Of a stretch of 64,000 nt of DNA, positions 33,815 through 43,231 are shown in pieces. A program made the position numbers and the translations under genes. The stretch is from Vibrio sp. JC009 (GTDB taxonomy: Bacteria > Pseudomonadota > Gammaproteobacteria > Enterobacterales > Vibrionaceae), in the NCBI RefSeq assembly GCF_029016485.1, contig NZ_CP092107.1, positions 806,001 through 870,000 of the forward strand, given 5' to 3'. Positions within the stretch are counted from its first letter, which is position 1, and each line of letters begins with the position of its first letter. The notes below the pieces were generated by a model that did no database searches, had not been told where the DNA came from, and saw only the letters and a list, made by a program, of their open reading frames with translations.

Positions 33815-35578
33815 ATGAAAAAGAAAGTTGTATATCAGGTATTTACCCGTTTGTTTGGCAATACCAACACCAGCAATATTCCCTGGGGAAACGCTGAAAC
33901 CAATGGTACCGGCAAATTCAGTGCCTTTACCGATAAAGCGCTGTCAGCCATCAAAGAGCTGGGGGTGACCCATATCTGGTACACCGGAGTTCCTCACCAC
34001 GCACTGATTAATGACTACCGGGAAATCGGCATCAGCAATGACCACCCTGCGGTGGTAAAAGGCCGGGCCGGTTCACCTTATGCGGTTAAAGATTACTATT
34101 CGGTCAATCCTGATCTTGCCGATGATCCGGCCAACAGGCAGGAAGAATTTTCTGCGCTGATTAAGCGTTCCCATGCCAATGGTCTTAAAGTCATTATCGA
34201 CATAGTTCCCAACCATGTCGCCAGATGCTATGAGGGACTGAACAATCCGGAAGGCGTCCGTGACTTTGGGGCCGGTGATGACACAAGCCTTGAATATGCC
34301 CGGGATAATAATTTTTATTATGTTCCTCAGCAAAAATTTGAACTGCCGGAAATTCCCGAACCGTTTCAGAGCATAATCAAAGAGGTTAACGCGCCTGACT
34401 ATCACGAATTTCCGGCTAAATGGACAGGCAACGGGGCTCGTGAGGCAAAGCCGGATTTTAATGACTGGTACGAGACCGCCAAAGTTAACTACGGCATCCG
34501 CCCGGATGGCAGCAAGGATTTTCCTGAGCTTCCCGCCGGATATAAAAACAAAGACTATGAAGCGCATTTCTGCTTCTGGCAGGGAAAAGATCTGCCCGAT
34601 TCCTGGTTTAAATTCCGCGATATTGCGCTTTACTGGTTGGATCAGGGCGTAGACGGCTTCCGTTTCGATATGGCAGAAATGGTTCCGATAGAGTTCTGGA
34701 GCTTTATGAACGCCTCTATCAAGATGAAAAATCCCGATGCCTTTTTGCTGGCAGAGGTCTACCAGCCGCATCTTTATCGGGACTATATTCAACTGGGTAA
34801 AATGGATTATCTGTATGACAAGGTTGACCTTTACGATCAGCTTAAGCTGATTATGCAGGGCAAAGCATCAACGGCAGCCATCGCCGACATTCAACAACAG
34901 ATGGCGGATATTGAACATCATATGCTCCATTTTCTGGAAAATCATGACGAGCAACGTATCGCCTCGCCTGAATTTGCAGGCAATCCGGAGCTGGCCCGGC
35001 CAGCAATGCTGCTCAGTGCCACGCTAAGCAGTTCACCAACCATGGTATATTTTGGTCAGGAAGTGGGCGAAGCCGGTGCAGAAAACGCCGGATTTGGCCA
35101 GCCTTCCCGTACCTCTATTTTTGATTATGTCGGCGTACCGGCCCATCAGCGTTGGATGAATAAGGGAAAGTTTGACGGCGGACAGCTGTCTGAGCAGGAA
35201 AAGTCACTGCGAAGCTTCTACCGGTCTGTACTGAATTTCTCTCTGAGTAACGACTCCCTGACCGGTGATTACCTTGACCTTTACACTGTAAACCGGGAAA
35301 ACATGGCTGCCGGACAGCAGCACTGTTTTCTCTTTGCCAGGAAGTCAGCCGGGCAGCTCAGCATTATTGCCGTGAACTTCCATCAGTCGGAATCCTTTAC
35401 CTTCCCGGTCACAATACCGTACAAAAAAACAGGCTTAGCCGATGGCAGCTATAAACTGGAAGAAGCCATCGACAAGGCAGGGGAAATCACTCTGGATATA
35501 ACAGATGGCACTGGACAGATCCGTGGTGGAATCAGCCTTGCACCGCTGGCGGCATTCGCCTTTACTCTGAGTCTGTAA
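33815..35578 (+). CDS. Cytoplasmic GH13 alpha-amylase-family protein
   Basis: A 587-residue glycoside hydrolase of the alpha-amylase superfamily acting on alpha-glucosidic bonds. The barrel motifs are VIIDIVPNHVAR (region I), DGFRFDMAEMVP with nucleophile Asp (II), FLLAEVYQ with acid/base Glu (III) and FLENHDEQRIAS with the third Asp (IV). A C-terminal beta domain ends the chain. It begins MKKKVVYQVFTRLFGNTNTS, with no signal peptide, so it works on imported or stored oligosaccharides. Subfamily and exact substrate are not decided by sequence. Divergent from the AraC regulator. Confidence 0.88.
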   Translation: MKKKVVYQVFTRLFGNTNTSNIPWGNAETNGTGKFSAFTDKALSAIKELGVTHIWYTGVPHHALINDYREIGISNDHPAVVKGRAGSPYAVKDYYSVNPDLADDPANRQEEFSALIKRSHANGLKVIIDIVPNHVARCYEGLNNPEGVRDFGAGDDTSLEYARDNNFYYVPQQKFELPEIPEPFQSIIKEVNAPDYHEFPAKWTGNGAREAKPDFNDWYETAKVNYGIRPDGSKDFPELPAGYKNKDYEAHFCFWQGKDLPDSWFKFRDIALYWLDQGVDGFRFDMAEMVPIEFWSFMNASIKMKNPDAFLLAEVYQPHLYRDYIQLGKMDYLYDKVDLYDQLKLIMQGKASTAAIADIQQQMADIEHHMLHFLENHDEQRIASPEFAGNPELARPAMLLSATLSSSPTMVYFGQEVGEAGAENAGFGQPSRTSIFDYVGVPAHQRWMNKGKFDGGQLSEQEKSLRSFYRSVLNFSLSNDSLTGDYLDLYTVNRENMAAGQQHCFLFARKSAGQLSIIAVNFHQSESFTFPVTIPYKKTGLADGSYKLEEAIDKAGEITLDITDGTGQIRGGISLAPLAAFAFTLSL

Positions 35579-35591
35579 AAAGCCGCTGACG

Positions 35592-35637
35592 GGGGAAAAA
35601 AGGCTTATCCCGGTGCCAGTATTTACCCGGATAAGCC
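35592..35637 (-). terminator. Rho-independent terminator for a minus-strand transcript
   Basis: GGCTTATCC (35602-35610) pairs with GGATAAGCC (35629-35637); on the minus strand the stem is followed by TTTTTT then CCCCC. It lies just past the stop codon of the small frame at 35644-35751, so a minus-strand gene must once have ended, or still ends, here. Confidence 0.75.
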
Positions 35638-35643
35638 GTCAGA

Positions 35644-35751
35644 CTATGACTGAATCCGCTCTCTGGTTTTTAGCGGAACAAACTGAGCAATGACAACAAG
35701 GCCCCATACGATCAGATATGCACCAAAAATGATAATCAGGCACTGTGGCAT
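35644..35751 (-). CDS. Small membrane protein or tail of a lost transporter gene
   Basis: A 35-residue minus-strand frame, MPQCLIIIFGAYLIVWGLVV followed by a basic end (PLKTRERIQS). It has one membrane helix with the cytoplasmic positive tail expected of the last helix of a transporter. The frame stays open for about 20 codons further upstream but without ATG. A good terminator follows at once. It could be a genuine one-helix protein or the 3' remnant of a larger permease. It lies downstream of the TauE gene. Confidence 0.35.
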   Translation of the reverse strand: MPQCLIIIFGAYLIVWGLVVIAQFVPLKTRERIQS

Positions 35752-35844
35752 CCATAAATTCAGCGCATCACAGGTAGCGAAAATGGATGTCTGATAATGG
35801 ACGTGTCCTGTTTATATTTAAATCAAATAAGATGAACGGTAGGG

Positions 35845-36591
35845 TTAAAGTGAAAAAGCCAAACGCGACGCAAGTAACAGAATAATAAATCCAAGAAACT
35901 TTTTCACTGTTGCCGGCTGCATTTTCTGATGCATAACAATCGTTCCCAGATATCCGCCAATCCATGCAGCTACCCCGGCAAAGATTAACAGGTTCCATGG
36001 AACAGAGCCCATTGCCGCATAGGCAAAAAATGCTGAAAGCGATGAAAACGGAACGGAGAAAGCCGTTATTGTCGCCACTTTTTTCGGATTAAACCCCTGA
36101 ACTATCATCAGTGGCGAGATCACACCGCCGCCTCCGACACCAAGCAATCCGGAAAGGAACCCGGCTAATACCCCGGTTAAAAGAGGACCAACAACGGGCC
36201 TGTCTTCTCTGTATTGATCTGCGTATTTCGAGCTTTTGAAAAACAGCATCATGGTTCCGGAGAAAAAAAGAAAGGTGATAAATACCACCAACAAATATCG
36301 TGTTGGTATTAAATGTCCCACCCAGGCACCTATAGGGGCAAGGATGATAGATGCGGCGATAATTGGCAGGCCTAACTTAAAATCAAGCCGTTTATTCCTG
36401 ATATTTGAATAGGTTGCCCCTATCATGCTTACCCCGTTGACAAAAAGACCAACAGATCGCGCATGGGCAAAAGGCAAACCAATCCATGTAAGTGCCGGAA
36501 CGATAACCAGCGCCGACCCCACTCCTCCGAGAGCAAAAATAAAACTCAGGACGAAAGAAAGAATGACAACCAATAATATCGTCGTATCCAT
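35845..36591 (-). CDS. TauE/SafE-family permease
   Basis: A 248-residue inner-membrane protein of the TauE/SafE (sulfite/organosulfur exporter) family, with about eight helices. The first repeat has ALGGVGSALVIVPALTWIGL and the second GLLGVGGGGVISPLMIVQGF, the Gly-rich signature of the family. Members move sulfite, sulfoacetate or unrelated anions. No sulfur-metabolism gene is nearby to narrow this. A near-palindrome, TGGCCATAT...ATATGACCA, about 50 bases upstream (36638-36659) could be an operator. Confidence 0.85.
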   Translation of the reverse strand: MDTTILLVVILSFVLSFIFALGGVGSALVIVPALTWIGLPFAHARSVGLFVNGVSMIGATYSNIRNKRLDFKLGLPIIAASIILAPIGAWVGHLIPTRYLLVVFITFLFFSGTMMLFFKSSKYADQYREDRPVVGPLLTGVLAGFLSGLLGVGGGGVISPLMIVQGFNPKKVATITAFSVPFSSLSAFFAYAAMGSVPWNLLIFAGVAAWIGGYLGTIVMHQKMQPATVKKFLGFIILLLASRLAFSL

Positions 36592-36753
36592 TTTTACCTA
36601 CCTCTTCTTATCATTCCGTTACCTGTAACGCTTATCTGGCCATATCGTTATATGACCAAATGAAAAAGTAAATATAACTACCTAATCTAAAAATAAAATA
36701 TGTTATTTCAGAAATGAAATACTGCGGCGTATTCATTATCCCGATTAAGGGCA

Positions 36754-36780
36754 AAAGCCGGGCTCAGAGAGGCCGGCTTT
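36754..36780 (-). terminator. Terminator after the isomaltase-type gene
   Basis: AAAGCCGG (36754-36761) pairs with CCGGCTTT (36773-36780). On the minus strand it lies about 20 bases after the GH13 stop codon and ends in TTTT. Confidence 0.65.
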
Positions 36781-36801
36781 ATATTTTTCATTCCATTTTC
36801 C

Positions 36802-38439
36802 TTACGCATTAATCTGAATCACAAAAGACTCATATGGCTTCAGGTTTATTTCCTGCTCAATCTGCTCCCTGGGCTCATAGTTGGCAATCAGACAGCTCCC
36901 CTCAATACCGGCAATCTCCGCCGGAGCTGATACTGTCAGCGTCTCCTGACTGAAGTTATTGATCACTACAATGCTCTCTTCCGGATTGCGACGTATATAA
37001 GCAAACACCTTATCGTGCTCCTCCAGTAAAGGAACAAAGTCACCGTAAACGATGGCGCTGTGCGCCTTGCGCAATGCGATCAGCTTCTGGTAGTGATAGA
37101 AGATGGAATCAGGGTCATCCAATGCCGCTGCCACGTTGATTTCCGGATAGTTCGGGTTTACCTCAATCCACGGCTGTCCCTGAGTAAAGCCGCCATGCAT
37201 GGTGTTATCCCAATGCATTGGCGTTCTGGCGTTATCCCGGCTGTTTTCATGCAGGGCATGCATCATGGCTTCATGGGAAACCCCTGACTCAGTGCGCTCC
37301 TTGTAGAAATTCAGGGTTTCAATATCGCGGTACTGGTCCAGTCGCTCAAAAGGCACATTGGTCATGCCTATCTCTTCGCCCTGATAGATATATGGCGTTC
37401 CCTTAAGGAAGTGCAATGCCGTTGCCAGCATCTTGGCAGATTCAACCCGGAACACCTTGTCATTACCGTATTTGGACACCACACGAGGCAGGTCATGGTT
37501 GTTCCAGAACAGAGAGTTCCAGCCCTCACCAGCCAGCTCCAGTTGCCACTTGGTCAGTACACGCTTGAACTCTCTCAGGTCTAAATCAACCGGCGTCCAT
37601 TTGTCATTATTGCCCCAGGTCAGGGTAATGTGCTCAAACTGAAACACCATAGAAAGCTCTTCTCTGGACGGATTACTGTACAACTTAGCGATTTCCGGAT
37701 TTGCCCCCCAGGTCTCCCCCACGGTCAGCAGATCCTTGCCACCAAATGTCGCCTTGTTCATCTGCTGCAGCAACGGGTGCAGGCGTTCGCCATTGCCCGT
37801 GATTCCTTTATCAATCTCTTTACCAATCAGGTCAATAACATCCAGCCGGAAGCCGCCAATGCCCTGATCAATCCACCAATTCATCATCTTATGCACTTCT
37901 TCCTGCACCTTAGGATTTTCCCAGTTCAGATCCGGCTGTTTTTTTGAAAACAGATGAAAATAGTACTGGCCCGTGGTTTCATCCCACTCCCAGGCCGGAC
38001 CGCCAAAGATAGACTGCATATCGTCCGGCGCACTGTCATCAGGCTTTGCATCCCGCCAGATATAGTAATTACGGTACGGATTGTCCTTAGATTTTTTCGC
38101 TTCAATAAACCACGGATGCTCATCGGAAGAGTGGTTTACCACAAGGTCCATCACAATCTGAATATCACGCTGCTTCGCTTCTTTCAGCAGGCTTTGCATA
38201 TCTTCCAGTGAGCCGAACTCTTCGGCAATATCCTGATAATCCGAGATATCATAACCATTATCATCCATCGGGGAACGGTAAACAGGAGAAAGCCAGATAA
38301 CGTTAACCCCCAGTTTTTTCAGGTAGTCCAGTTTGCTGATAATGCCCGGCAAATCACCGATACCGTCGTTGTTTGAGTCACAAAAACTGCGCGGATAAAT
38401 CTGATAAACTACGGCGTCATGCCACCACTGTTTTTCCAT
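36802..38439 (-). CDS. GH13 oligo-1,6-glucosidase / alpha-glucosidase
   Basis: A 545-residue cytoplasmic glycosidase. The start is taken as ATG at 38439 (MEKQWWHDAVVYQIYPRSFC), the standard family opening, with TGAGG upstream; an in-frame ATG at 38472 adds 11 unlikely residues. Motifs: DLVVNHSSDEHPWF (region I), GFRLDVIDLI with nucleophile Asp (II), TVGETWG with Glu (III), FWNNHDLPRVVS (IV), and QPDLNWENPKV. Val directly after the nucleophile (LDV) is the residue reported to favour alpha-1,6 over alpha-1,4 bonds in this subfamily, so isomaltose, panose or dextrin branch fragments are likely substrates. Trehalose-6-phosphate hydrolase is a less likely alternative, as no treB is adjacent. Divergent from a LysR gene. 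Confidence 0.88.
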   Translation of the reverse strand: MEKQWWHDAVVYQIYPRSFCDSNNDGIGDLPGIISKLDYLKKLGVNVIWLSPVYRSPMDDNGYDISDYQDIAEEFGSLEDMQSLLKEAKQRDIQIVMDLVVNHSSDEHPWFIEAKKSKDNPYRNYYIWRDAKPDDSAPDDMQSIFGGPAWEWDETTGQYYFHLFSKKQPDLNWENPKVQEEVHKMMNWWIDQGIGGFRLDVIDLIGKEIDKGITGNGERLHPLLQQMNKATFGGKDLLTVGETWGANPEIAKLYSNPSREELSMVFQFEHITLTWGNNDKWTPVDLDLREFKRVLTKWQLELAGEGWNSLFWNNHDLPRVVSKYGNDKVFRVESAKMLATALHFLKGTPYIYQGEEIGMTNVPFERLDQYRDIETLNFYKERTESGVSHEAMMHALHENSRDNARTPMHWDNTMHGGFTQGQPWIEVNPNYPEINVAAALDDPDSIFYHYQKLIALRKAHSAIVYGDFVPLLEEHDKVFAYIRRNPEESIVVINNFSQETLTVSAPAEIAGIEGSCLIANYEPREQIEQEINLKPYESFVIQINA

Positions 38440-38574
38440 GGTAAACCTCAAAATCTGAATAAAATCTATCATGAAATATAGCTACCCTTTTTGTAAAAAA
38501 GAAATAGAATAAATCCTCCCGGCTATAAACAAAATCTATAGCAAAGCCTCAGCAGCTACTATTAAGGAAAACAA

Positions 38575-39489
38575 ATGGATAAAAATTACCGGTATTTTTT
38601 AATGGTTGCCCGGTACGGTAGTTTTAAAGGTGCAGCAGACGCGCTTTACATCAGTCAGCCTTCTCTTACCGTGGCAATGAAAAAGCTGGAAACTGATATG
38701 GGGGTCACACTATTTAACCGCCACTCTAAAGGGGTTGATCTCACTGAATACGGAATGCTGCTGAAAAAGCATGTTATCGATCTGCAGGAAAAGCACTTTC
38801 ACCTGATGCATCAGTTTACCGATATGCAGCAAAGACAGTTCGGCAAGATAAAGCTTGGTACGGGAGAGGCCTGGTGGGAACTGTTTGTCAAAAATACAGT
38901 GACTGAATATCAGAAGCTTCAGCCCACCAGCTCATTCCATCTGGAGTTCGGTAATAATCTATCCCTGGTTCACCATTTGATTCAGGGCGATGTGGATATT
39001 GTTATCGGACATGAAGTCATGGGTTTGTCAGATGATGCCAGAGTGGTGTATACCCCGCTGTTTCAGGAACAGGAGGCGGTTTATGCCCGCAAAGGACACC
39101 CTCTTTGCAGTGACAAAGAACCGGAGACAAAACTGCACGACTTTCCGCTGATCCGGGTAACCCCTAACCATGATCGCCATCAGTCTGTACTGGCTCCGGA
39201 GCATTCCAGACAGGAGAGGATGTATGAGCATTCAAGGATGGAAAACCGTATCTGCTACGATATCGATTCCCTGTCAGCAAGCATCGATATGGTGAATATG
39301 ACTCATGCCGTGATGCCCTACACCAGTATGATGAAGGAGTGGCTGGAAGCCAAAGATATAGAGACGGTTTATATCAACAAAGAGCAGATCGGCAATGTCG
39401 GCATCTATACCAAATACGGTATCCGCAACCAGAAAGTAACCCAGTTTATTCAGTTGCTTCAGGATGAGATCGCGGGATACTCAGTCTGA
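38575..39489 (+). CDS. LysR-family transcriptional regulator
   Basis: A 304-residue regulator with the LysR winged helix-turn-helix at the N-terminus (YFLMVARYGSFKGAADALYI, SQPSLTVAMKKLE, LFNRHSKGVDLTEYG) and a periplasmic-binding-protein-like effector domain from about residue 90. It is divergent from the isomaltase-type gene with 135 bases between, the classic layout for a LysR regulator and its target. The inducer is unknown. Confidence 0.88.
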   Translation: MDKNYRYFLMVARYGSFKGAADALYISQPSLTVAMKKLETDMGVTLFNRHSKGVDLTEYGMLLKKHVIDLQEKHFHLMHQFTDMQQRQFGKIKLGTGEAWWELFVKNTVTEYQKLQPTSSFHLEFGNNLSLVHHLIQGDVDIVIGHEVMGLSDDARVVYTPLFQEQEAVYARKGHPLCSDKEPETKLHDFPLIRVTPNHDRHQSVLAPEHSRQERMYEHSRMENRICYDIDSLSASIDMVNMTHAVMPYTSMMKEWLEAKDIETVYINKEQIGNVGIYTKYGIRNQKVTQFIQLLQDEIAGYSV

Positions 39490-39495
39490 TCACTG

Positions 39496-40341
39496 TTAAA
39501 TCAGCTGCTCAAAGGCATCCAGAACAAACTCGCTTTTCATGATCCTGCCGTGGCCCTGACCGTCGGTAGCTACCAGGGTGACATAATCGCTTTCACTTGC
39601 GGCTTGCTCTGAAACAGAGAACTTAGTGAACTTATCTGCCCTGTCATGAACGATATAAGTTGGCGTCTTTCTATTCATCAGGTGTTTGTACGGATCGATA
39701 ATATGCACAGGGTAACGGTACTGCTCCTCTAATTCACTGACTACCGCTCTGAACAGTTTCATGGAATAGCCTGAACGGGCAACGCTGCCAAACAGGTTAT
39801 CAAGGTAATCAAGCACAGGAGCGATAAGCAGAAGCGGACATTCAGCGATTTTGGCATGCCGGCACTCAAGCGCAGCGGCTGTGCCCATGCTATGGCCTAC
39901 AAGGCCAGCAACATCATCAACGCTGTCCAGGACCATTTCCAGACAATTGACGAAGCCCGGAATATGACCATAGGCACCACCACTCTGGCCGTGTCCCGGC
40001 TGATCATATGCGTATGCTGTAAAGCCCTGAGAGGCGATATGCGCCATCAGCGGATAGTACTGACTCGCTGTACCCGACCAGCCATGGGTTAAGACCCAAA
40101 CCGGGCCGCTGCCCAGCGAATAGGTTTTTATCATGCCCTCACTGGTTTCTATCTCGCCTTTAATCAGCCCCTGTGGCTCATCATTAATGGGCTTAGATCT
40201 GACCGGGGTCAGCAGCAGATTTCTGGCCGTTTTTTTCGCGTGATCCGGAGCAATAGTATGATGAAGGCGGGTTGAAATATTCACCAGCCCTCGTTTGAAA
40301 CTGAATTTTCCCGACGTATTAAAGTAGATCTTTTCACTCAT
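39496..40341 (-). CDS. Alpha/beta-hydrolase fold protein
   Basis: A 281-residue soluble hydrolase. The nucleophile elbow is GLVGHSMGTAAAL, preceded by the oxyanion region WVLTHGWSGTASQYYPLM. The acid is probably the Asp in IVHDRADKFT and the catalytic His that in DGQGHGRIM. It lacks a signal peptide. Likely an esterase or lipase-like enzyme of unknown substrate. It is convergent with the LysR gene, six bases between stop codons. Confidence 0.82.
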   Translation of the reverse strand: MSEKIYFNTSGKFSFKRGLVNISTRLHHTIAPDHAKKTARNLLLTPVRSKPINDEPQGLIKGEIETSEGMIKTYSLGSGPVWVLTHGWSGTASQYYPLMAHIASQGFTAYAYDQPGHGQSGGAYGHIPGFVNCLEMVLDSVDDVAGLVGHSMGTAAALECRHAKIAECPLLLIAPVLDYLDNLFGSVARSGYSMKLFRAVVSELEEQYRYPVHIIDPYKHLMNRKTPTYIVHDRADKFTKFSVSEQAASESDYVTLVATDGQGHGRIMKSEFVLDAFEQLI

Positions 40342-40488
40342 AACCTGAGTCTGTCCTTATATTATCAGACGAGCACTATATACCTAAAGGAGACGAAATA
40401 ATATCAGCTTCTATTCCCAGTTAGCTCATCCTGTGTAACAATGCTGAGACGGAATTTTTGTCATACAAATAAAAGAAGTAACTAAAAT

Positions 40489-41445
40489 ATGGATAGTTTT
40501 GTTACACAGTTTGCCTTTTCAGCGTCAATCACCGGCCCCATATGCCTTATGCTTCTGCTTGGTGTATTTTTGAAACGTATCAGGCTTATCAACGATGATT
40601 TTATTGAAGTGGCATCAAAGCTGGTATTTCAGGTTACCCTGCCTGCGCTTCTGTTTCTTAGTATTGTCCGCTCCGATCATGACTTTTCCGGAGCGCTCCC
40701 CTTTATTGCCTTTGGCCTTGTTGCAAACTTACTCTTCTTTATCTTCACAACGCTGAGCACAGCCCGGGCGTTTCCCGGTTATGCAGACAAAGGCGTTCTG
40801 GTTCAGGGAGGCTTTAGAGCCAACACCGCCATCATAGGGCTTGCTTATATTGCCAATGCTTATGGCAATGGCGGGGTGGCGCTGGCCGCGGTTTACGTTG
40901 CTCCAATGACCATTCTGTACAACATACTTGCGGTAATTGCACTGACGCCAAAAGGGAACAACTCCGGCGCTCAGGTGGTAAAAATCATTGTGAAAGGGCT
41001 GACAAAAAACCCGCTTATTATCGCCATCATGCTTGGCCTTCTGTTCTATGCCTTTAGCATTCCTGTCCCTGAAATGGTTCTTAATGCCGGTCAGTATTTT
41101 GCCAATATGACACTTCCGCTTGCCCTGCTCTGCACAGGAGGCTCGCTTGATATCAAATCTTTACAGAAAGAGAAAAAGCCGACCTGGTTTGCCACTGGCT
41201 ATAAACTGCTGTTAGCCCCCCTGCTTATCACTCTGACTGCGCTTCTGTGTGGGTTTGAGGGGATCAGTCTGGGAATTATCTTCTTTATGAGTGCCGCACC
41301 GACTGCTGCCGCAAGTTATGTGATGGTCCGGGCGATTGGAGGTAACCCGGTTCTGGCAGCCAATATTATCGCGCTGACAACGGTACTGTCGGTATTTTCC
41401 TGTACTCTGGGCATCTTTATTTTATCCAGTTTCTCGTTAATGTAA
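40489..41445 (+). CDS. AEC-family (auxin efflux carrier) transporter
   Basis: A 318-residue membrane protein with about ten helices of the AEC family, often annotated as a malonate or other organic-acid permease. Signature regions are the N-terminal LLLGVFLKRIRLINDDFIEV, VQGGFRANTAIIGLAYIANA and the late SAAPTAAASYVMVRAIGGNP. Substrate unknown. It is divergent from the hydrolase gene and is followed by a strong hairpin. Confidence 0.85.
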   Translation: MDSFVTQFAFSASITGPICLMLLLGVFLKRIRLINDDFIEVASKLVFQVTLPALLFLSIVRSDHDFSGALPFIAFGLVANLLFFIFTTLSTARAFPGYADKGVLVQGGFRANTAIIGLAYIANAYGNGGVALAAVYVAPMTILYNILAVIALTPKGNNSGAQVVKIIVKGLTKNPLIIAIMLGLLFYAFSIPVPEMVLNAGQYFANMTLPLALLCTGGSLDIKSLQKEKKPTWFATGYKLLLAPLLITLTALLCGFEGISLGIIFFMSAAPTAAASYVMVRAIGGNPVLAANIIALTTVLSVFSCTLGIFILSSFSLM

Positions 41446-41506
41446 TAATTTGCTGGTTTGAGCCCAACTGGTCCGATAAGAACAAAAGCAATGCACCATT
41501 TGCGAT

Positions 41507-41538
41507 CACCAATGCGGTGCAGACGCACCGCATTGGTG
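41507..41538 (+). terminator. Strong hairpin after the AEC gene
   Basis: CACCAATGCGGTGC (41507-41520) and its exact complement (41525-41538) form a 14-bp stem with an AGAC loop, followed by CTTTATGATAATTT. The T tract is weak, but the position 60 bases past the AEC stop suits a terminator. Confidence 0.65.
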
Positions 41539-41644
41539 CTTTATGATAATTTACAAAAATATAAGTTATTGCATTCATAAAGGTTTATCTTTTACGAATA
41601 TTGGCCTGCTTTTTGCTTATGGTTAGCTTTGATATATGTAACCT

Positions 41645-41668
41645 CGCATTTACGGCCCGTCAAATGCG
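41645..41668 (+). promoter_or_regulatory. Leader stem-loop before the BMP-type ABC operon
   Basis: CGCATTT (41645-41651) and AAATGCG (41662-41668) pair around a 10-base loop, 30 bases upstream of the ATPase ATG. It could be an operator or an mRNA leader structure. It does not match the conserved core of a purine riboswitch, which would be the expected element for a nucleoside importer. Confidence 0.35.
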
Positions 41669-41698
41669 AAAAAGCAAACAAACAGGATTCTATCCACA

Positions 41699-43231
41699 AT
41701 GATTCCCCACCCATTATTAGAGCTATGGAATGTTAGTAAATTTTTTCCGGGCGTAATAGCAAACGATTGCGTCAATCTTAAGCTCTATCAAGGCGAAATA
41801 TTAGCTCTGCTTGGTGAAAACGGCGCAGGCAAGTCAACCCTTGTAAAAATGATTTATGGTGTTAATCAGCCAGACAAAGGCTCCATTCTCTGGAATGACC
41901 ATGAGATTGATATTCTGTCTCCAAATCAGGCCCGGGCTATGGGCATTGGAATGGTATTTCAACATTTTTCAGTATTTGAAACTTTAACCGTTAAAGAAAA
42001 TATTGAGCTGGGCCTGGATAAGGAATTTGTGGATCAACTGGATGATTTAAGCCAGAAAATCCGGGAAATCAGCGAGAAATATGCTCTGCATGTAGAGCCA
42101 GAGCGTTATGTACATAGCCTAAGTATCGGTGAGCGTCAGAGGGTTGAAATACTGCGCTGTCTGATCCAGGACGTTAAGCTACTGATCCTGGATGAACCGA
42201 CATCCGTTCTGACTCCTCAGGAAGTCTCAGGTCTGTTTAAGGTACTCAAGAAACTGTCTGAAGAAGGATGCAGCATTCTTTTTATCAGCCATAAACTAAA
42301 GGAAGTGACTGAACTGTGCGACAGAGCGGTCATCCTGCGCGGCGGTAAAGTGAGCGGTGAGTGTATTCCTGCGAAGGAGACGCCTGATTCCATCGCCCGA
42401 ATGATGGTAGGCAGCGAAGCCGAACTTTCGGAAAGTTACCCTAAAGCATCAAATGACGAAGTCGTTTTCGAAGCAAACTCTCTCACTCTTGCTCCGACTC
42501 ACCCCTTTGGCTGTGGTCTTACTGATGCAAGCCTGAAACTAAGAGCGGGTGAAATTCTGGGCGTGGCCGGCGTCGCCGGCAACGGACAGGAGGACTTACT
42601 GGAAGCACTCAGCGGCGAAGATTTCAGGGCTCCAGCAGACAGCATTCTCTTTAACGGGCAGGCTGTTGGTAACCTGAATGCCGGCAAGAGAAGAAAGATG
42701 GGTATGGCTTATGTTCCGGCTGACCGACTGGGTCAGGGAGCTGTGCCTGAAATGAGTCTTCAGGAAAATACTCTGCTGACCAATTCCTCAAGCCTGGTGA
42801 AAAACGGCTTTATCCTTACACGCAAGCTGAACTCTCTGGCTAAAAAAATCATCGCCGACAACAAGGTGAAATGCCGTGACGAAGAATCTCAGGCAAAGAG
42901 CCTTTCCGGGGGCAACCTGCAAAAGTTCATTATTGGCCGTGAGGTTGAGCAAACTCCGGAAGTGCTAATCTGTGCCCACCCGACCTGGGGGGTAGACATT
43001 GGAGCAGCCAGTGCCATTCACCGACAGTTGATAGCCCTGCGGGATCAGGGCACCGCTATCCTTGTTGTATCTGAAGATATCGATGAGTTATTCGTAATAT
43101 GTGACCGGATGATGGCCCTTTATGAAGGACACCTCTCTCCGATCGTCAAAACGGATCAGACAAATATAGAAGAGATAGGCAAATGGATAGCAGGCGGATT
43201 TATTGAGCATAAGGAGGCAGACAATGCTTAA
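41699..43231 (+). CDS. ABC importer ATPase, BMP/nucleoside type (double ATPase)
   Basis: A 510-residue protein with two ABC cassettes. The first is complete: Walker A GENGAGKST, signature SIGERQRVEI, Walker B LLILDEPTSVL. The second has the pattern typical of RbsA-type proteins: SLSGGNLQKF, with a Walker B that lacks the acidic pair (VLICAHPTWGVDIG), so only the first site should hydrolyse ATP. It energises the two permeases downstream. Relatives are NupO/YufO and RfuB, which import purine nucleosides or riboflavin with a BMP-family binding protein. The stop overlaps the next gene by eight bases. Confidence 0.9.
   Translation: MIPHPLLELWNVSKFFPGVIANDCVNLKLYQGEILALLGENGAGKSTLVKMIYGVNQPDKGSILWNDHEIDILSPNQARAMGIGMVFQHFSVFETLTVKENIELGLDKEFVDQLDDLSQKIREISEKYALHVEPERYVHSLSIGERQRVEILRCLIQDVKLLILDEPTSVLTPQEVSGLFKVLKKLSEEGCSILFISHKLKEVTELCDRAVILRGGKVSGECIPAKETPDSIARMMVGSEAELSESYPKASNDEVVFEANSLTLAPTHPFGCGLTDASLKLRAGEILGVAGVAGNGQEDLLEALSGEDFRAPADSILFNGQAVGNLNAGKRRKMGMAYVPADRLGQGAVPEMSLQENTLLTNSSSLVKNGFILTRKLNSLAKKIIADNKVKCRDEESQAKSLSGGNLQKFIIGREVEQTPEVLICAHPTWGVDIGAASAIHRQLIALRDQGTAILVVSEDIDELFVICDRMMALYEGHLSPIVKTDQTNIEEIGKWIAGGFIEHKEADNA

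Noticed and set aside
36802..38439. GH13 enzyme as trehalose-6-phosphate hydrolase (TreC)
   Set aside because: No treB or treR is adjacent, and the Val after the nucleophile fits isomaltase-type enzymes; cannot be wholly excluded.
41446..41698. Purine or preQ1 riboswitch before the BMP-type importer
   Set aside because: Neither the purine aptamer core loops nor the preQ1 pattern is present; only simple stem-loops are visible.
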